Source: Lanius collurio (Eukaryota > Chordata > Aves > Passeriformes > Laniidae). From it: a stretch of DNA of 64,000 nt. The translations under genes and the position numbers were made by a program. This document shows, in pieces, positions 1-10,430 of the stretch; positions within the stretch are counted from its first letter, which is position 1; each line of letters begins with the position of its first letter. The stretch is taken from assembly GCA_020086605.1 (NCBI GenBank), contig JACBWW010000007.1, forward strand, positions 21,538,129-21,602,128, in the 5' to 3' direction. The notes below the pieces were generated by a model, which saw only the letters and a list, made by a program, of their open reading frames with translations, was not told the DNA's origin and ran no database searches.

Positions 1-360
1 GAACATCTGGGGGGAGGGGGGGTGGAAGGGAAGAGGAGGGGGGTAGAGGTCCAGGCTGTACCAGGCGCTCTCCTCCCGCTATTGGACCAAACTGAATGAA
101 ATTCACAAAGCCGCCAGCCAATGGCTCCCCGCAGCCAGCCCAGCGCTACAGAAACCACATCTCCATCCACAGCCCCCCGCGAAGGAGCGGCGCATCCCCG
201 CGCGAAGCGGAGCCCGCCGGGCCGGGCACCGGGGGGCTGGACAGGTGGGCACTGAGCACACGGAGGAGTGAAGGTGCCCCTGTGTGTGTGTGTGTGTACG
301 TGGGTGCGTTCGGGAGGATCACACAGTTCACGCTGCCGATCTCTCTACTCCGTGGTCATG
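1..360. promoter_or_regulatory. CpG-dense segment, likely promoter edge of an off-window gene
   Basis: The first 360 bases are GC-rich and CpG-dense, most strongly at 165-235, against an otherwise AT-rich, CpG-poor window. An inverted CCAAT box (ATTGG, 81-85) and a direct CCAAT box (118-122) lie 33 bp apart, and G-runs occupy the first 50 bases. This is the look of the margin of a vertebrate CpG-island promoter. A small reading frame across it (96-467) shows no recognisable protein and runs through a TG repeat, so I do not call it coding. Direction of transcription cannot be told. The gene would lie to the left or start here as a non-coding exon; this is inference. Confidence 0.55.
281..297. 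repeat. (TG)n microsatellite
   Basis: Seventeen bases of uninterrupted TG dinucleotide at the downstream shoulder of the CpG-rich segment. Confidence 0.85.
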
Positions 361-469
361 TACAGCAAGTGCAGTCTTTGTTAACCCTTTACAGCAGTAG
401 TTTCTACAGTACCAGCCTGTTGTTCCCATATTCACCCATCTGCGTTTTCATGGAGCTGACAGCATAACT

Positions 470-2168
470 GCACACCAAACAATAAAGCATTTTGTTACTG
501 TTCCCCGTCCTCCCACAAAAAAAACAGCAAAGCAGACATTTTTCCTGCGCCCAATCATTTTAAACAGATTTCCCTTTTTTTATTTTTCATAAGGAGACTA
601 GTCATTGGATGTTCATATTTTAGTTAGCTAGCCACTAAGCCAACCAAGTGATGGTCAAGTGGTGGTCCTGTGGTTATTGCCAAGTGCTACAACACAGGGT
701 CTCTGGTTCACTCCAGTGTATAGTTTCACATTGAGGGTGGTTTAGCACATATGTGGTCAGGCTGCCACAGATACACCTTGTTTCACTGCACAGCAAGTTC
801 GTCTAAACAGTTTAATAATAGCACTTATCACTGTCCTGGGTGTAAGACACTGCATTGAGAGCAGGTGAGGATTGCCTGAGTTCTCTGAGAGCAAAGCAGA
901 GAACAAAATAATGGGGTCTTGAAGATCTCGCTATAATTTGAAAAAAAATCCATTCATACCTTTATGAGACTTCCTGCCACAAGAGTTGTATTAAGCTGAG
1001 TTGAGATTTTCAATTCCAAACAAAAAAAAACAAAAACAAAAAAAAAACAAAAAAAAAACAAAAAAAAAAAAAAAAAACAAAAAAACAAAAAAACACAAAC
1101 AACCAAAAACTGTAGCTCTTCTTTTCTAGATCCTTTGTTTCTGCCCCCATGTCAGATCTTCAGTAGAGAGCACACAGTGCTTTGTATTCTCAAAACTGAA
1201 TTGTCTGTGATATTATCAATCACTTCTATGCTCTCCTGTTTCAAGTTGTACAGGAATATATACTATCTGATCTAATCATCTAGCAGACAACAGTAGGCCT
1301 GTTGTGTGTTTGTTCTTATATTCTATTTTGTTATATGTTATGAAGGATACTTCCTTAAGTGTCACTTAGGAAGGTATGTTTTGATTTTAAATGTTGTAAA
1401 TCAAAATATAGGTATAATTCACTGACTTAAAATGTTTTAAGTATTGCAATACCCACATTACACTGTTAACTTATTTGTCAGTGAAGAAAATATATTTATA
1501 TTACTTAATTATATGTTTTGGCTTACTTATATTAAGCCACTCTAGCAGCAGGTGTTCATGCAAGTGAATTTTACTGCTTTTGTTATTTTAATAATGCACC
1601 CACAATATGCAGCCAATCGCATTGCTTGACTGAGTGAATATTTTGACACATTTAGAAAAGATGTCATCTTGCACTGCCATCTGTCCCAAATTTTGCAGGA
1701 CAGTCTTTATTTTGATGAATATGTCATACATTTTATGAGACAAATTTGGAGATATTAAAGTATGTGCTAGTTAATCTGAATAATGATCTTCCACCTGTGT
1801 TATACCAGGAGGAGGCAATTTGTTGCAGGTACCAAAGGATGGTCTGTAACGTTTGCAATTAATGTTTGCAACTATGACTTAAATATTCTCAAACACAGCA
1901 ATAAAACTGAACTTTCCATAGACTGTACGCAAATCTGTGATCAAAGCATTTGGTCAGAACAGCAGAACATACTTTCTTCCTCTTACAACATTCAAAAAAA
2001 TAAATGTACAGTTGGAATCTATGCCTTATCTACAGCAATCCACTGCATATTTATAAGTCCAAGCAAGAGTCCAGGAGCAATCATTCAGAGAGAAGAATGC
2101 CACTTGCTATACAACACCATCCCTTCTTACAAGGTCGCATTGTATTCTAGTATCAACCCAACTTTACT
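470..2168. other. AT-rich non-coding stretch
   Basis: No gene seen. It holds the A-rich tract at 1019-1098 and a region near 1540-1700 that resembles a conserved non-coding element. A 149-codon reading frame (1783-2232) ends inside the following LTR and matches nothing I know; it is probably chance. Confidence 0.6.
1019..1098. repeat. A-rich simple repeat, (CAAAAAAA)n-like
   Basis: About 80 bases of A runs broken by single C residues. It could be an old poly(A)-derived tract, but no LINE or SINE body precedes it, so I call it a simple repeat. Confidence 0.85.
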
Positions 2169-2766
2169 TGTTTTGCTGGTTTTGTCTGGGATAGAGTTAA
2201 TTTTATTCATAGTAGCTAGTGTGGGGCTATGATTTAGTTTTGTGCTGGAAACAAAATGATAACAAGACATGTTTTAGTTATTGCTGAGCAGCACTTGCAC
2301 AGCATGAAGGCATTTTCTGCTCCTTTTCCCACCCCACCAGGGAGCAGGCTGGTGGTACACAGGGACTTGAGAGAGGACAGAGCCAGGACAGCTGAGCCCA
2401 AATGACCAAAAGGATTTCACACACCAAATGGCATCATGCTCAGCTTATAAATTTAAGGGAAGAAGAAGGAAGAGTAGGACAATAAAAGTGATGGTGTTTG
2501 TCTTCCAAAGTCACCACTATTCGTGATGAAGCCTGTCTTTCCTGGCTGAACACCTGCCTGCCCATGGGAAGTGGTGAGTGAATTCCTTGTTTTGCTTTGC
2601 TTGCATGTGCAGCTTTTACTTTTCCTGTTAAACTGTCTTTACCTCAAGCCATGAATTTCATACTTTCATCTTTATGATTCTCTCCTCTCATCCTAAGCAA
2701 GGAGTAAAAGAATGGCTGCATGGAACTGCACGGGGCTTAGTTGCAGGATGGAGTTAAACCACAATG
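2169..2766 (+). mobile_element. ERVL-type LTR, degraded
   Basis: The start (TG at 2169, followed by a 'gggatagagttaatttt'-like block) and the end (a 'gttaaacca' block near 2753-2761) match my memory of the common avian ERVL LTR that opens with TGTCCTGG and closes with TTAAACCACGACA. The expected inner landmarks are present in order: a 'gttttagttattgctgag' segment near 2271, a 'ggacagctgagccc' segment near 2386, a TATA box (TATAAAT, 2446-2452), and a 'gttaaactgtctttacctca' segment near 2627 where the poly(A) signal lies in the consensus. The last bases are no longer CA and no 5 bp target duplication is evident, so it is an old insertion. No internal viral genes adjoin it, so it is a solo LTR or remnant. 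Confidence 0.75.
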
Positions 2767-2981
2767 CTTGTGATATCTGAAGAAATCACAGTACATGACA
2801 GTCTGAGGACAGGCCAAACTCTGCTGAGTTCCATCCAATGCAACCTCTTTATGTGTCAGTCAAACTCAGGCATAATTTGGTCTCCCATGTTCAATCAATG
2901 TAAAATTTCCATTAATTAATTTCTGAATCAGATAAAGTGTGTTGCATTCTACTGCTTGAGTAAGTAGCAAGCAAGTATAAT

Positions 2982-3141
2982 GGGGAAGGGAAAAAGGAAG
3001 GGCAGTGGGAAGTGGAGGGGGAGAGGGGAAGGAAGAGAAGAGCAGGATAAGGGAGGGGACTGGAGGAAAAGAAAAAAAAAAGAGGAGAGTAAAAAGACAA
3101 GGGAGTGGAGGGGAAGAGAGGAGATGGGAGGTGAAGGGGAG
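2982..3141 (+). repeat. Polypurine (GA-rich) tract
   Basis: About 160 bases with only 12 pyrimidines, rich in GGGG and GGAA runs and including a run of ten A near 3072-3081. Such strand asymmetry can form triplex (H-DNA) or G-quadruplex structure. Several short overlapping reading frames on both strands are low-complexity artefacts of this composition (Lys/Arg/Gly/Glu one way, Ser/Pro/Leu/Phe the other). Confidence 0.85.
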
Positions 3142-3237
3142 CATCTCAATTTTGTTTCTTTGTTTTTTTTATTCATTCCAAATAATTCGTATTCAAAATT
3201 AACTAAATGGAACCAAATGCAGCTGGTAACTGGTCAC

Positions 3238-4064
3238 TAGTCGTGTTCCCCAGGGCTCATAATCTGGGCCAGACCTATTTAATATCTAATGATTTGGACA
3301 GTGGGATCAAATTCATCCTAAGTAAGTTCACAAGTGACACCAAGTTAGGTAGGAGTGTTGGTCCTCTTGAGGGTAGGAAGGCTCTGCAGAGGAATCTGGA
3401 CAGGCTGGATTGATGGGCCAAGACCAGTTGTATGATGTTCAAAAAGGTAAAGTGCCAGGTCCTAACCTTGGGTTACAACAGCTCCAAGCAGTACTACAGC
3501 CTTGTGGAAGAGTGTATTGACAATTGCTCAGAGTATGGCCAGCAGTACTATGGAATTGATTGTCCTCCTGTACTTGGCACTGGTGAGCCCACACCTTGAA
3601 TCCTGTGTTCAGTTTTGGGCTGCTCACCTCAAAAAGGTCACTGAAGTGGTGGAGTGTGTCCACAAAAGGGTAACAAAGCTGGTAAAGGGTCTAGGAAACG
3701 TGTCTCATGAGGAGTGACTGAGGGAGCTGGGGGTATTTAGTCTGGAGAGGAGGAGAGTCAGGGGAGACCTCATTGCTCTCTACAACTACATGAAAGGAGA
3801 CTGTAGTGAGGTGAGAGTTGGTCTCTTCTGCTGTATCTCAAGTGAAAGGATGAGAGGAATGGCCTTAAATTGCACCAGGGGAGGTTCAGATTAGATATTA
3901 GAAAAAAAAATTACTAGAAGAGTAGTTGGGCATTGGAAGAAGTTGCCCAGGAAGGTGGTGGAGTCACCATCTCTAGAAGGGTTCAATAGGTGTCTGGATG
4001 TGGCACTTGGGGATATGGCTTAGGGAGGATTGTGGTGGTGCTGGGTTGATGGTGGGACTGGATA
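3238..4064 (+). mobile_element. CR1 LINE, 3' half, part A (interrupted by a SINE)
   Basis: Translation of the first part gives a decayed CR1 reverse transcriptase segment: [14 protein letters not shown], then TSDTKL, then LQRNLDRLD. In active CR1 the palm motif here is FADD; this copy reads FTSD, so the first catalytic Asp is gone. The C-terminal block LVSPHLESCVQFW follows at about 3585-3625, then the GLGNVSHEE block. Past 3715 comes the usual CR1 3' sequence (gggagacctcattgctctc; tggatgtggcacttggggat; ggttgatggtgggactgga). Stops and frameshifts break the reading frame. The tail stops at about 4064, where the SINE begins, and resumes at 4218. Confidence 0.9.
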
Positions 4065-4216
4065 ACACTGAGATTGGCTCAGTTAGTTAGTCAGAGACCG
4101 GTGATAATAATGCCAAATTTGGGGGGCTCAATCCCTGCACAGGGCATTCACCTGATAGTGGGAGTTGATGATCCTTGTGGGTCCCATCCATCTCAGAATA
4201 TTCCATGATTCAGTGA
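4065..4216 (+). mobile_element. tRNA-Ile/CR1-tail SINE (TguSINE1-like)
   Basis: The head resembles tRNA-Ile: a box A-like stretch (ggctcagttagttag, about 4076-4090), an anticodon-stem region reading 'gtgataataatgccaa', and a box B-like ggctcaatccc (4125-4135; canonical GGTTCGATCCC). The body ends in a CR1-type tail (gatgatccttgtgggtccca, then ttccatgattc). This is the architecture of TguSINE1, a songbird SINE that borrows CR1 machinery for retrotransposition. Box A and box B are both mutated, so RNA polymerase III transcription is unlikely. It is inserted in the same direction in the tail of the surrounding CR1. Confidence 0.85.
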
Positions 4217-4217
4217 A

Positions 4218-4258
4218 GATGATCTTGAAGGTCTGTTTCAATCTTGCTGATTCTGTGT
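4218..4258 (+). mobile_element. CR1 LINE, 3' tail, part B
   Basis: The stretch 'gatgatcttgaaggtctg', then 'ttgctgattctgtgtg', is the end of the CR1 3' UTR that is missing from the upstream part. It sits immediately after the SINE and completes the split element, ending in the CR1 terminal GATTCTGTG motif. Confidence 0.8.
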
Positions 4259-7200
4259 GTGAAAATACTAACTTAATGCAGGGCAAGAAGGGCTTTATAC
4301 AACTGTATGAACAGAAATTGACTCCTTTCCACCTCCCTGTTTCCTGCTTGGTCTTCTTGATCCAATTTTCATATTGTCAATGGACTTAGATTTCTTTTTA
4401 TGCAAGGATGAGCCAGTATGACCCTAATACACTTTATGCAGTTGTAATGGAATGTTTCACCAGCTTCATGGTGCAAAAGGTTCATCTTCACTGGACCAAA
4501 ATCCAGAATAAGCCCCATACTCAGGTCACTGAGTGAGTTCGTTTCCTGGGTACAAGGGTGATAATGCACAGCAGACATATTCCTTTGTAAGACTCCAAGT
4601 AAATGAGAACTGCAAAAGAAATTAATGCCTAACAGCAGGACATAAAAAAAAAAAAGAAATTAAAAAAAAATTAAAAGCAAATAGAATGAGTTCACCAGGT
4701 CCACCAAGTAAACAATAAAATCCAGAGATAATTTTGCAATGAACATGCAGAAAACTCAAATTTGGGAAAAATAGTAAATGTCTCCCAGCTGAGTAATCCC
4801 AAAATGCTGCTTATTAAATTTCAGGAAAGAATTTTTTTTTGCTATGTCCCATATCTTCTTCTGGTTTTCTCATGAAGGAGAAACTTGATTGATAACTATT
4901 TTCACAGAAAATTACACAGAGTAACAAAATTACAAAACAGAAAAATCACATCTATATTTTCAAATTCAAAATCTTTCATTATTAGTAAAATGAAAGGCTT
5001 ACTGAACTGCTGACTTTACTACATGCCAGATAAATCAAAAACACACTGTAGAGTCCAACTTGCATGGCCAATGAGACAACTTCAGAGTAGTGTCCTAGAG
5101 TTTCACTCACTAGAGTTTCCCAAAGATATGGTATTTGTCATGACACATGCCTTCTCAGTTACATTTTAATTGAATTCACCTTGCAGTTTTTTTACTAAAA
5201 CGTTTAGTGTCACTTTCTCCTTCTGACAAAGATCTGAACTAAAAATATTGCAGACATAGAAAATAGCACATTAAGATCATTTCATGTATTCAAGGATTTT
5301 TTAGAGAAAAAAATACAAGAAATTTGTACTAAAAAGCTTCTGAGATGCAACCTTAAACAGCATGAGGTATAAACATTGACTTTAACAGAGACAATATTTC
5401 AGTTCTGGCAAAGTGGAAGCAGTTGATGGTCTCTGGTCCTCCTTGAGTAAAGACAAAGCTAGAAAATACCATTCAATTACCTACTGAGACACTTCCTATA
5501 ATTTGGCCCAAGTGCTTCATCATGATTTATTTTCTTTTTTTTGTTGTCACTGCTTTGTTTTTCATGAAGCCTTTTACTTACTGTTGAACCTGTTGAACTA
5601 AAGTGCATAAGGTCGTTTGTTTTTTTTTAAAAGGTAAATATTTCTCATTGTGCAGATTCTACAGTATCAGAGTAAATTTGATCAGTACTTAATTACTCTT
5701 CCTGTCAAAATCACATTCCTGGCTTGTAGTTTTAAAATACTGAACTTCAGTTTGTCTTTTTCTATTAAAGAACATTTTAATATCAATACTTTCAACTTAT
5801 ATACTTTACAGATCATGATAAGTCAACCTTCTAACCTTCTCATTTTTAAGGTAATTAGGTTCTGTTTTGTTATTCTCTTAATACAAAGCAGGCTTTCCAG
5901 ACTATGATTCATCCTTGTAAGAATTTTCTCAATCTTCACCATTTGTCAATAGCCTTTGAAAAGTGCAAACTCTGGAATAGGACATGGAATTGTCACTGGA
6001 GTCATAGTAGTACAATATTTTACTCCAAACTCTCATTTTTATTTTTAAAAGGAGCACATTTGATCTTGGCCTTTATATGAGCTTAGAACTCATGTTCCTG
6101 GCTACTAATCATTATTTCAATATTTTTTTTCTCGATTTACAAAAAAAGCAACTCTCATCTCAAAGTGTGATCTATGTTCTCAGTTTTAACACAGATATTC
6201 TATAAAGAGATTGATTCGCAAGAATGTTTCCTGACATCTATAGAAAACTAGTCAGTTGTCACTGATTTTTTCACTAGAGATGGCAATTCTAAACTTTTCC
6301 TGCAATTATTTAATGTTTTCATTGAGATCCTTACTAAGATCTTACACGCTTAACCATTGCTGATTTTTTCCAGAAGAAAAATTGAATAATAATTAAAAAG
6401 GCTAATACTTGTTTTGTGAAGGTCTTCCTTAAGTTAACAATGTGCTTTTCTGAACTAGAAATGGACTCCTGTTTTTGCATACCCTCTCTTCCATTGATAA
6501 TAACTCAAAACAAGTTTTTGCTTTCATATGAAACTAGACCTAATTAAGAAGTCAAACTTCTGGTCAATCTCTAACTATTCTGCAATACCAGTATTCCTAT
6601 GGTGTAGCATCTTTACTCTTCAAAATACCATTCAGAAAAAGATAAGTTAATTATGAGATAAATTTAATAGTTATTTTCTTTTAGCATAGTTGGATATAAG
6701 CAAAGAGGATATACCATGAATTTCTGTGCAGTGTATTCTGGACAGTTGAAACCTTGCTGTACCCCTGCAGTTTTTGCAGGAACCACAGCATCTAATCAAC
6801 ACAGCACAAGACCTGAGGTGATATTTATAGCTGTAGTGAGTCAAGAAAATCCCTCTGCACATTTGCAGTCTACATCCCTATTGCCATTTAGGTCTGTACC
6901 TCTGCAGGATGAACCCATGTATCTTCTGAATTAGGCACTGTACAGGTATAGTGCAATCAGGCTCCTTGAGTGCTATGGTAGTTAATATGATTAATAGCAT
7001 TAAAAAAGCTCCTACCTCAGGCAAACAGACAAAAAACATTCAATAGTAAATCTAATTATTCACTGTGCTGTATAACCATCCCATTTTTAGGGGTTTGTAT
7101 GGTCAGATTTTGATTCAGATTAATACCTTTTGGACAATTTCATATACCATTTACATAAGTACAGAAAGTGCAGTTTGCCCTACATACACATGGAAATCTT

Positions 7201-10029
7201 GATTTGGTCTTGACAAATGTGGTCAGTAACTTTCAATGATACGAAAGATAATGCTACCCAGAGGCTAGTGACCCATCCCTGCTTCTATTGGGTTTTTTTT
7301 AGATTAGAAATGGGCACAAAGTACCTTGAAGTAAGTCCTTACAACCTGAGTGCAAATTTTTCAGTTTTAAAGTGCAATGCAGATTGATGAGTTCTTAATA
7401 TTAGAAAGAATTATTTATGGTAAAATTTAAGGATTACACAAAATCATATGCCTAACACCATATAAGATAACAGTTTATCAGTGTATTTATATGGATCTTT
7501 AATTTCACTTGAATAGAACAGGAAGGAGAGCAGATATATAATTAAATAAAAGCAGAGAGAAATGAAATGCAGTGTCTAAATACCTAAAGCATATATCACA
7601 GCTCACATTCACTCACAAGTCAGCTCTCTTCAACAACTAAGTTTTAATCTACAGCCACAATGTTAAGGATCTGGATGTTCAAAATCAAACATAATACCTC
7701 TGCAGGTAATTCCTTTGACAACTGGTGGTCTGTAAGACATTGCTCATAGACTTGTGGACTTCAAAAGAATACCATAGCTGCAAGCTTTGAATAGCAAGTA
7801 AGTTTTCTGAAAAAAAATCATTCTTTTGGACTACAACAAAAGACAATTAGAAGATCAGAAATGTTGGAACTATTTTCTTCTTTGCAAAATAATTACATAA
7901 AAGGCAAACTCAGTAGTAGGTAGTGATATCTATTTCCAAATGCTTTTCTCACTGGATTATATTGTTCATGCTTTTCCTAGGCAAAATTATTCTAATTTTT
8001 TTTGGTACCCAGAGTACAGTTTCAGTTGGAATGGGGAGAGTGCTTTCTACCCAAACTAGTATCTATTGTATTGTAGTCTATTGAGAACATATTTTTGAAA
8101 ATCCACAGACTGATGAAGGCATTGATTCCAAGTCTCACAACTTCTCTCACTGAATGCTTTAGCAAAAAGATCTATTACACAGTGACCAGGCAATTCTGGA
8201 AGCATTAATGTCTCTGACAGTGTTTTTATAAGAAGATATGGTTACACATAAAAATTCTTTGAAATGCTTCAAGTAGCAGGCCACTTACGAGACCTGAGTG
8301 TGAGATCCCCAAGCTGTGAGAACACTGTCAGGTTCTGCCTGTCAGCTGAGCCAGCTATTCATCAGCACGTGTTAGACCATCCCAAAATTGGGGCAATTTC
8401 CTTCACACAGATTTTAAGTGTTTTACTTTGTAATTGAAAGAGTTAAAGGCATTTAGACAAACACTAGAAAAACTAACTCCAGTTTTAGTGCCATGTCTCT
8501 GACAGAGATCATAATTCCCTGAAATTAAATTAGCAGAAGAAAAGTTTGCATATGTGTTAACCACTTAGCATAAGGCAACAGACTAGACTAAATGAGCAGT
8601 GAATAGAAGTTTAAACTAACTTGTAGGAGAAAAGGAATATTTATTCTGCCACACTGACTGCAAAGGATGGTCTTCAGCAGCAGAAAAAGGGCAAACAACT
8701 TGGTATGGGGAATAGTGTCTCAACTGTGTCTGCTGGTACTCTTTGCTACGTAAAAGAAAATTGGAGGGCTAACAGACCACACGAGCTCAGCCAATGTGAG
8801 GTGGGTCACTAAGCCACAGAAATTTGGTAACATTTGTTTGTATGCCCACAGTTAATTCTCTGGGGTTCTGGCAGAGTTTAGGAAGCGTCACGTACAAGAT
8901 GTTAATGCAGAGTAGGTCTGGAAAGACCAGAGAGAAACTCCTAAATCTAAATGGGAAGTACCTCATTAATTTAGGTGCTTACAGTACAGGCAAACTCTTG
9001 TGAGTAACAATTTTAAAAGAATCTAACTTCCTCGGAAACACTACTTCAGTTTGTGAGCCATTTATAAAAACAACTTAATTTCAGATGTGAAAAGACATAG
9101 GATTGCTTGACTGAAGAAGAAGAGTTTGAACAAACAATTGACATAAATAAGCATATCAAACTATTGAATGTGTCACATTTGTTATGTCTAAGACATTGCC
9201 AAATCTTGAGCTGAGAATAGGAAGTTTACTGGCAATTTTCTGAAAGAGGAGAAATCCAGTGATAAAATGTGAGCCATTTGTCTTCCCAGCCATTAAAGGA
9301 AATTCACTTTAAGTATTTTTCTGGAGTGGTTGCTGCTGCTGTGCCCATTATAATTTATTAGTGTGCCTGCTGGTAGTATTATCATCAGTAGGAGCTCAGG
9401 TGGACTTCCATTAGTGCTATCACAGTACTCATTGGCAAAATATTCCACTGACCTAGACAGGATCTATCAAAAGCTTTCAAAGCCTCATCTGCTGTGGATA
9501 TTTTTTCTGCTAATTATATTCAGCAAGTATGTAAGATCATTCCTCAGAATGACTTATCTAGAGAAAAGCAGCTACAACAAACATAATTAAGAAATAAAAC
9601 TGTGTCAGTCATCATCATGTTCATTTATTTATAGGTCATATCCTTCTCAAGCTTCAACTTCTTATGTGATAGTTAGAATACTATCACTATGGCAGAGATT
9701 ATTTCTTCCTAATCTCCACTCATGTTTTAGCTCTGATTGGCATCTTTGGACACCATCATGATACATGTTTAAAACTAATATACCTATATGTAATAAATGT
9801 AATTGGGCACAGTTATTTAACTATATGTTGCAGTAGTTTTATGGCTCTGTCACTTGCTTTGACTCAAAGCTGTGCTATATTCATGCCTAGTAATGAAAAG
9901 TGGAGGCTCACTGGTTTCTTTGTATTACATAGCAGCACATAGGAACTCCAGTAAGTCAGGTTCACTGGGAGCCCATCTTAAATGCCTCTATAAAAACAGA
10001 AGCAGCCATAGGGAATAAAAAAGGGGAGT
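4259..10029. other. AT-rich unique DNA, no gene seen
   Basis: Almost 5.8 kb of AT-rich sequence without an open frame beyond 85 codons, without a recognisable repeat, and without a splice-flanked open segment that I could support. Only short A and T runs stand out. Confidence 0.5.
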
Positions 10030-10430
10030 TAGAGATGTGCCCTCATCTGCAGGGCTTCAATCTTATTGGCATTATGGAAACATCGTGAGATAGGTCCAAT
10101 GACTGAAGTGTTGGAAGAATATGGACTCTTTAGAAAGGACAGGGAGGGGACACAAAGGAAGATGTATCACCCCCGCTGTCAGTGACCACTTGGAGTTCAT
10201 GGGGCTGGGCCTGGGGATGGATGAGAAGCTGACTGAGGCCTCATGGGTGAGGTCTAAAGGAAGGGCAGGGACAGGTGACATTATAGTGGAAGTTTGCTAC
10301 AGGCCACCTGGCCAGGAAGACTAAGTAGGAGCAGAGAAAGACAGATAGGAGAGCCTCATGTTCACAAGCTCTGGTTCTCAACCACCCCCATACCTGTTGG
10401 AGGGACAAACATCTGTCTCATAGCAGCCCT
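10030..10430 (+). mobile_element. CR1 LINE fragment, endonuclease region
   Basis: A stretch near 10121-10324 encodes WVRSKGRAGTGDIIVEVCY followed by RPPGQED, the decayed form of the CR1 ORF2 apurinic-like endonuclease segment that normally reads close to W-K-x-RG-x-A...VCYRPPNQ. Just downstream, 'tctggttctcaaccacccc' and 'cctgttggagggacaaac' match the next CR1 block (originally coding for a DFNHPDICW-like motif) with a deletion between them. It lacks the RT domain and the 3' tail, so it is an internal fragment. A stop codon follows the endonuclease block. Confidence 0.75.

Noticed and set aside
96..467. 123-codon frame in the CpG-rich edge
   Set aside because: It runs through a TG microsatellite, shows no domain or splice-supported structure, and its composition follows the CpG island.
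1783..2232. 149-codon frame, the second longest in the window
   Set aside because: Its last 20 or so codons are LTR sequence and the rest matches nothing known; AT-rich chance frame.
2866..3240. Several Lys/Arg/Gly/Glu- or Ser/Pro/Leu-rich frames
   Set aside because: Produced by the polypurine tract on either strand.
4076..4140. tRNA-Ile-like gene
   Set aside because: It is the head of a CR1-tailed SINE, with mutated box A and box B and no acceptor stem closure.
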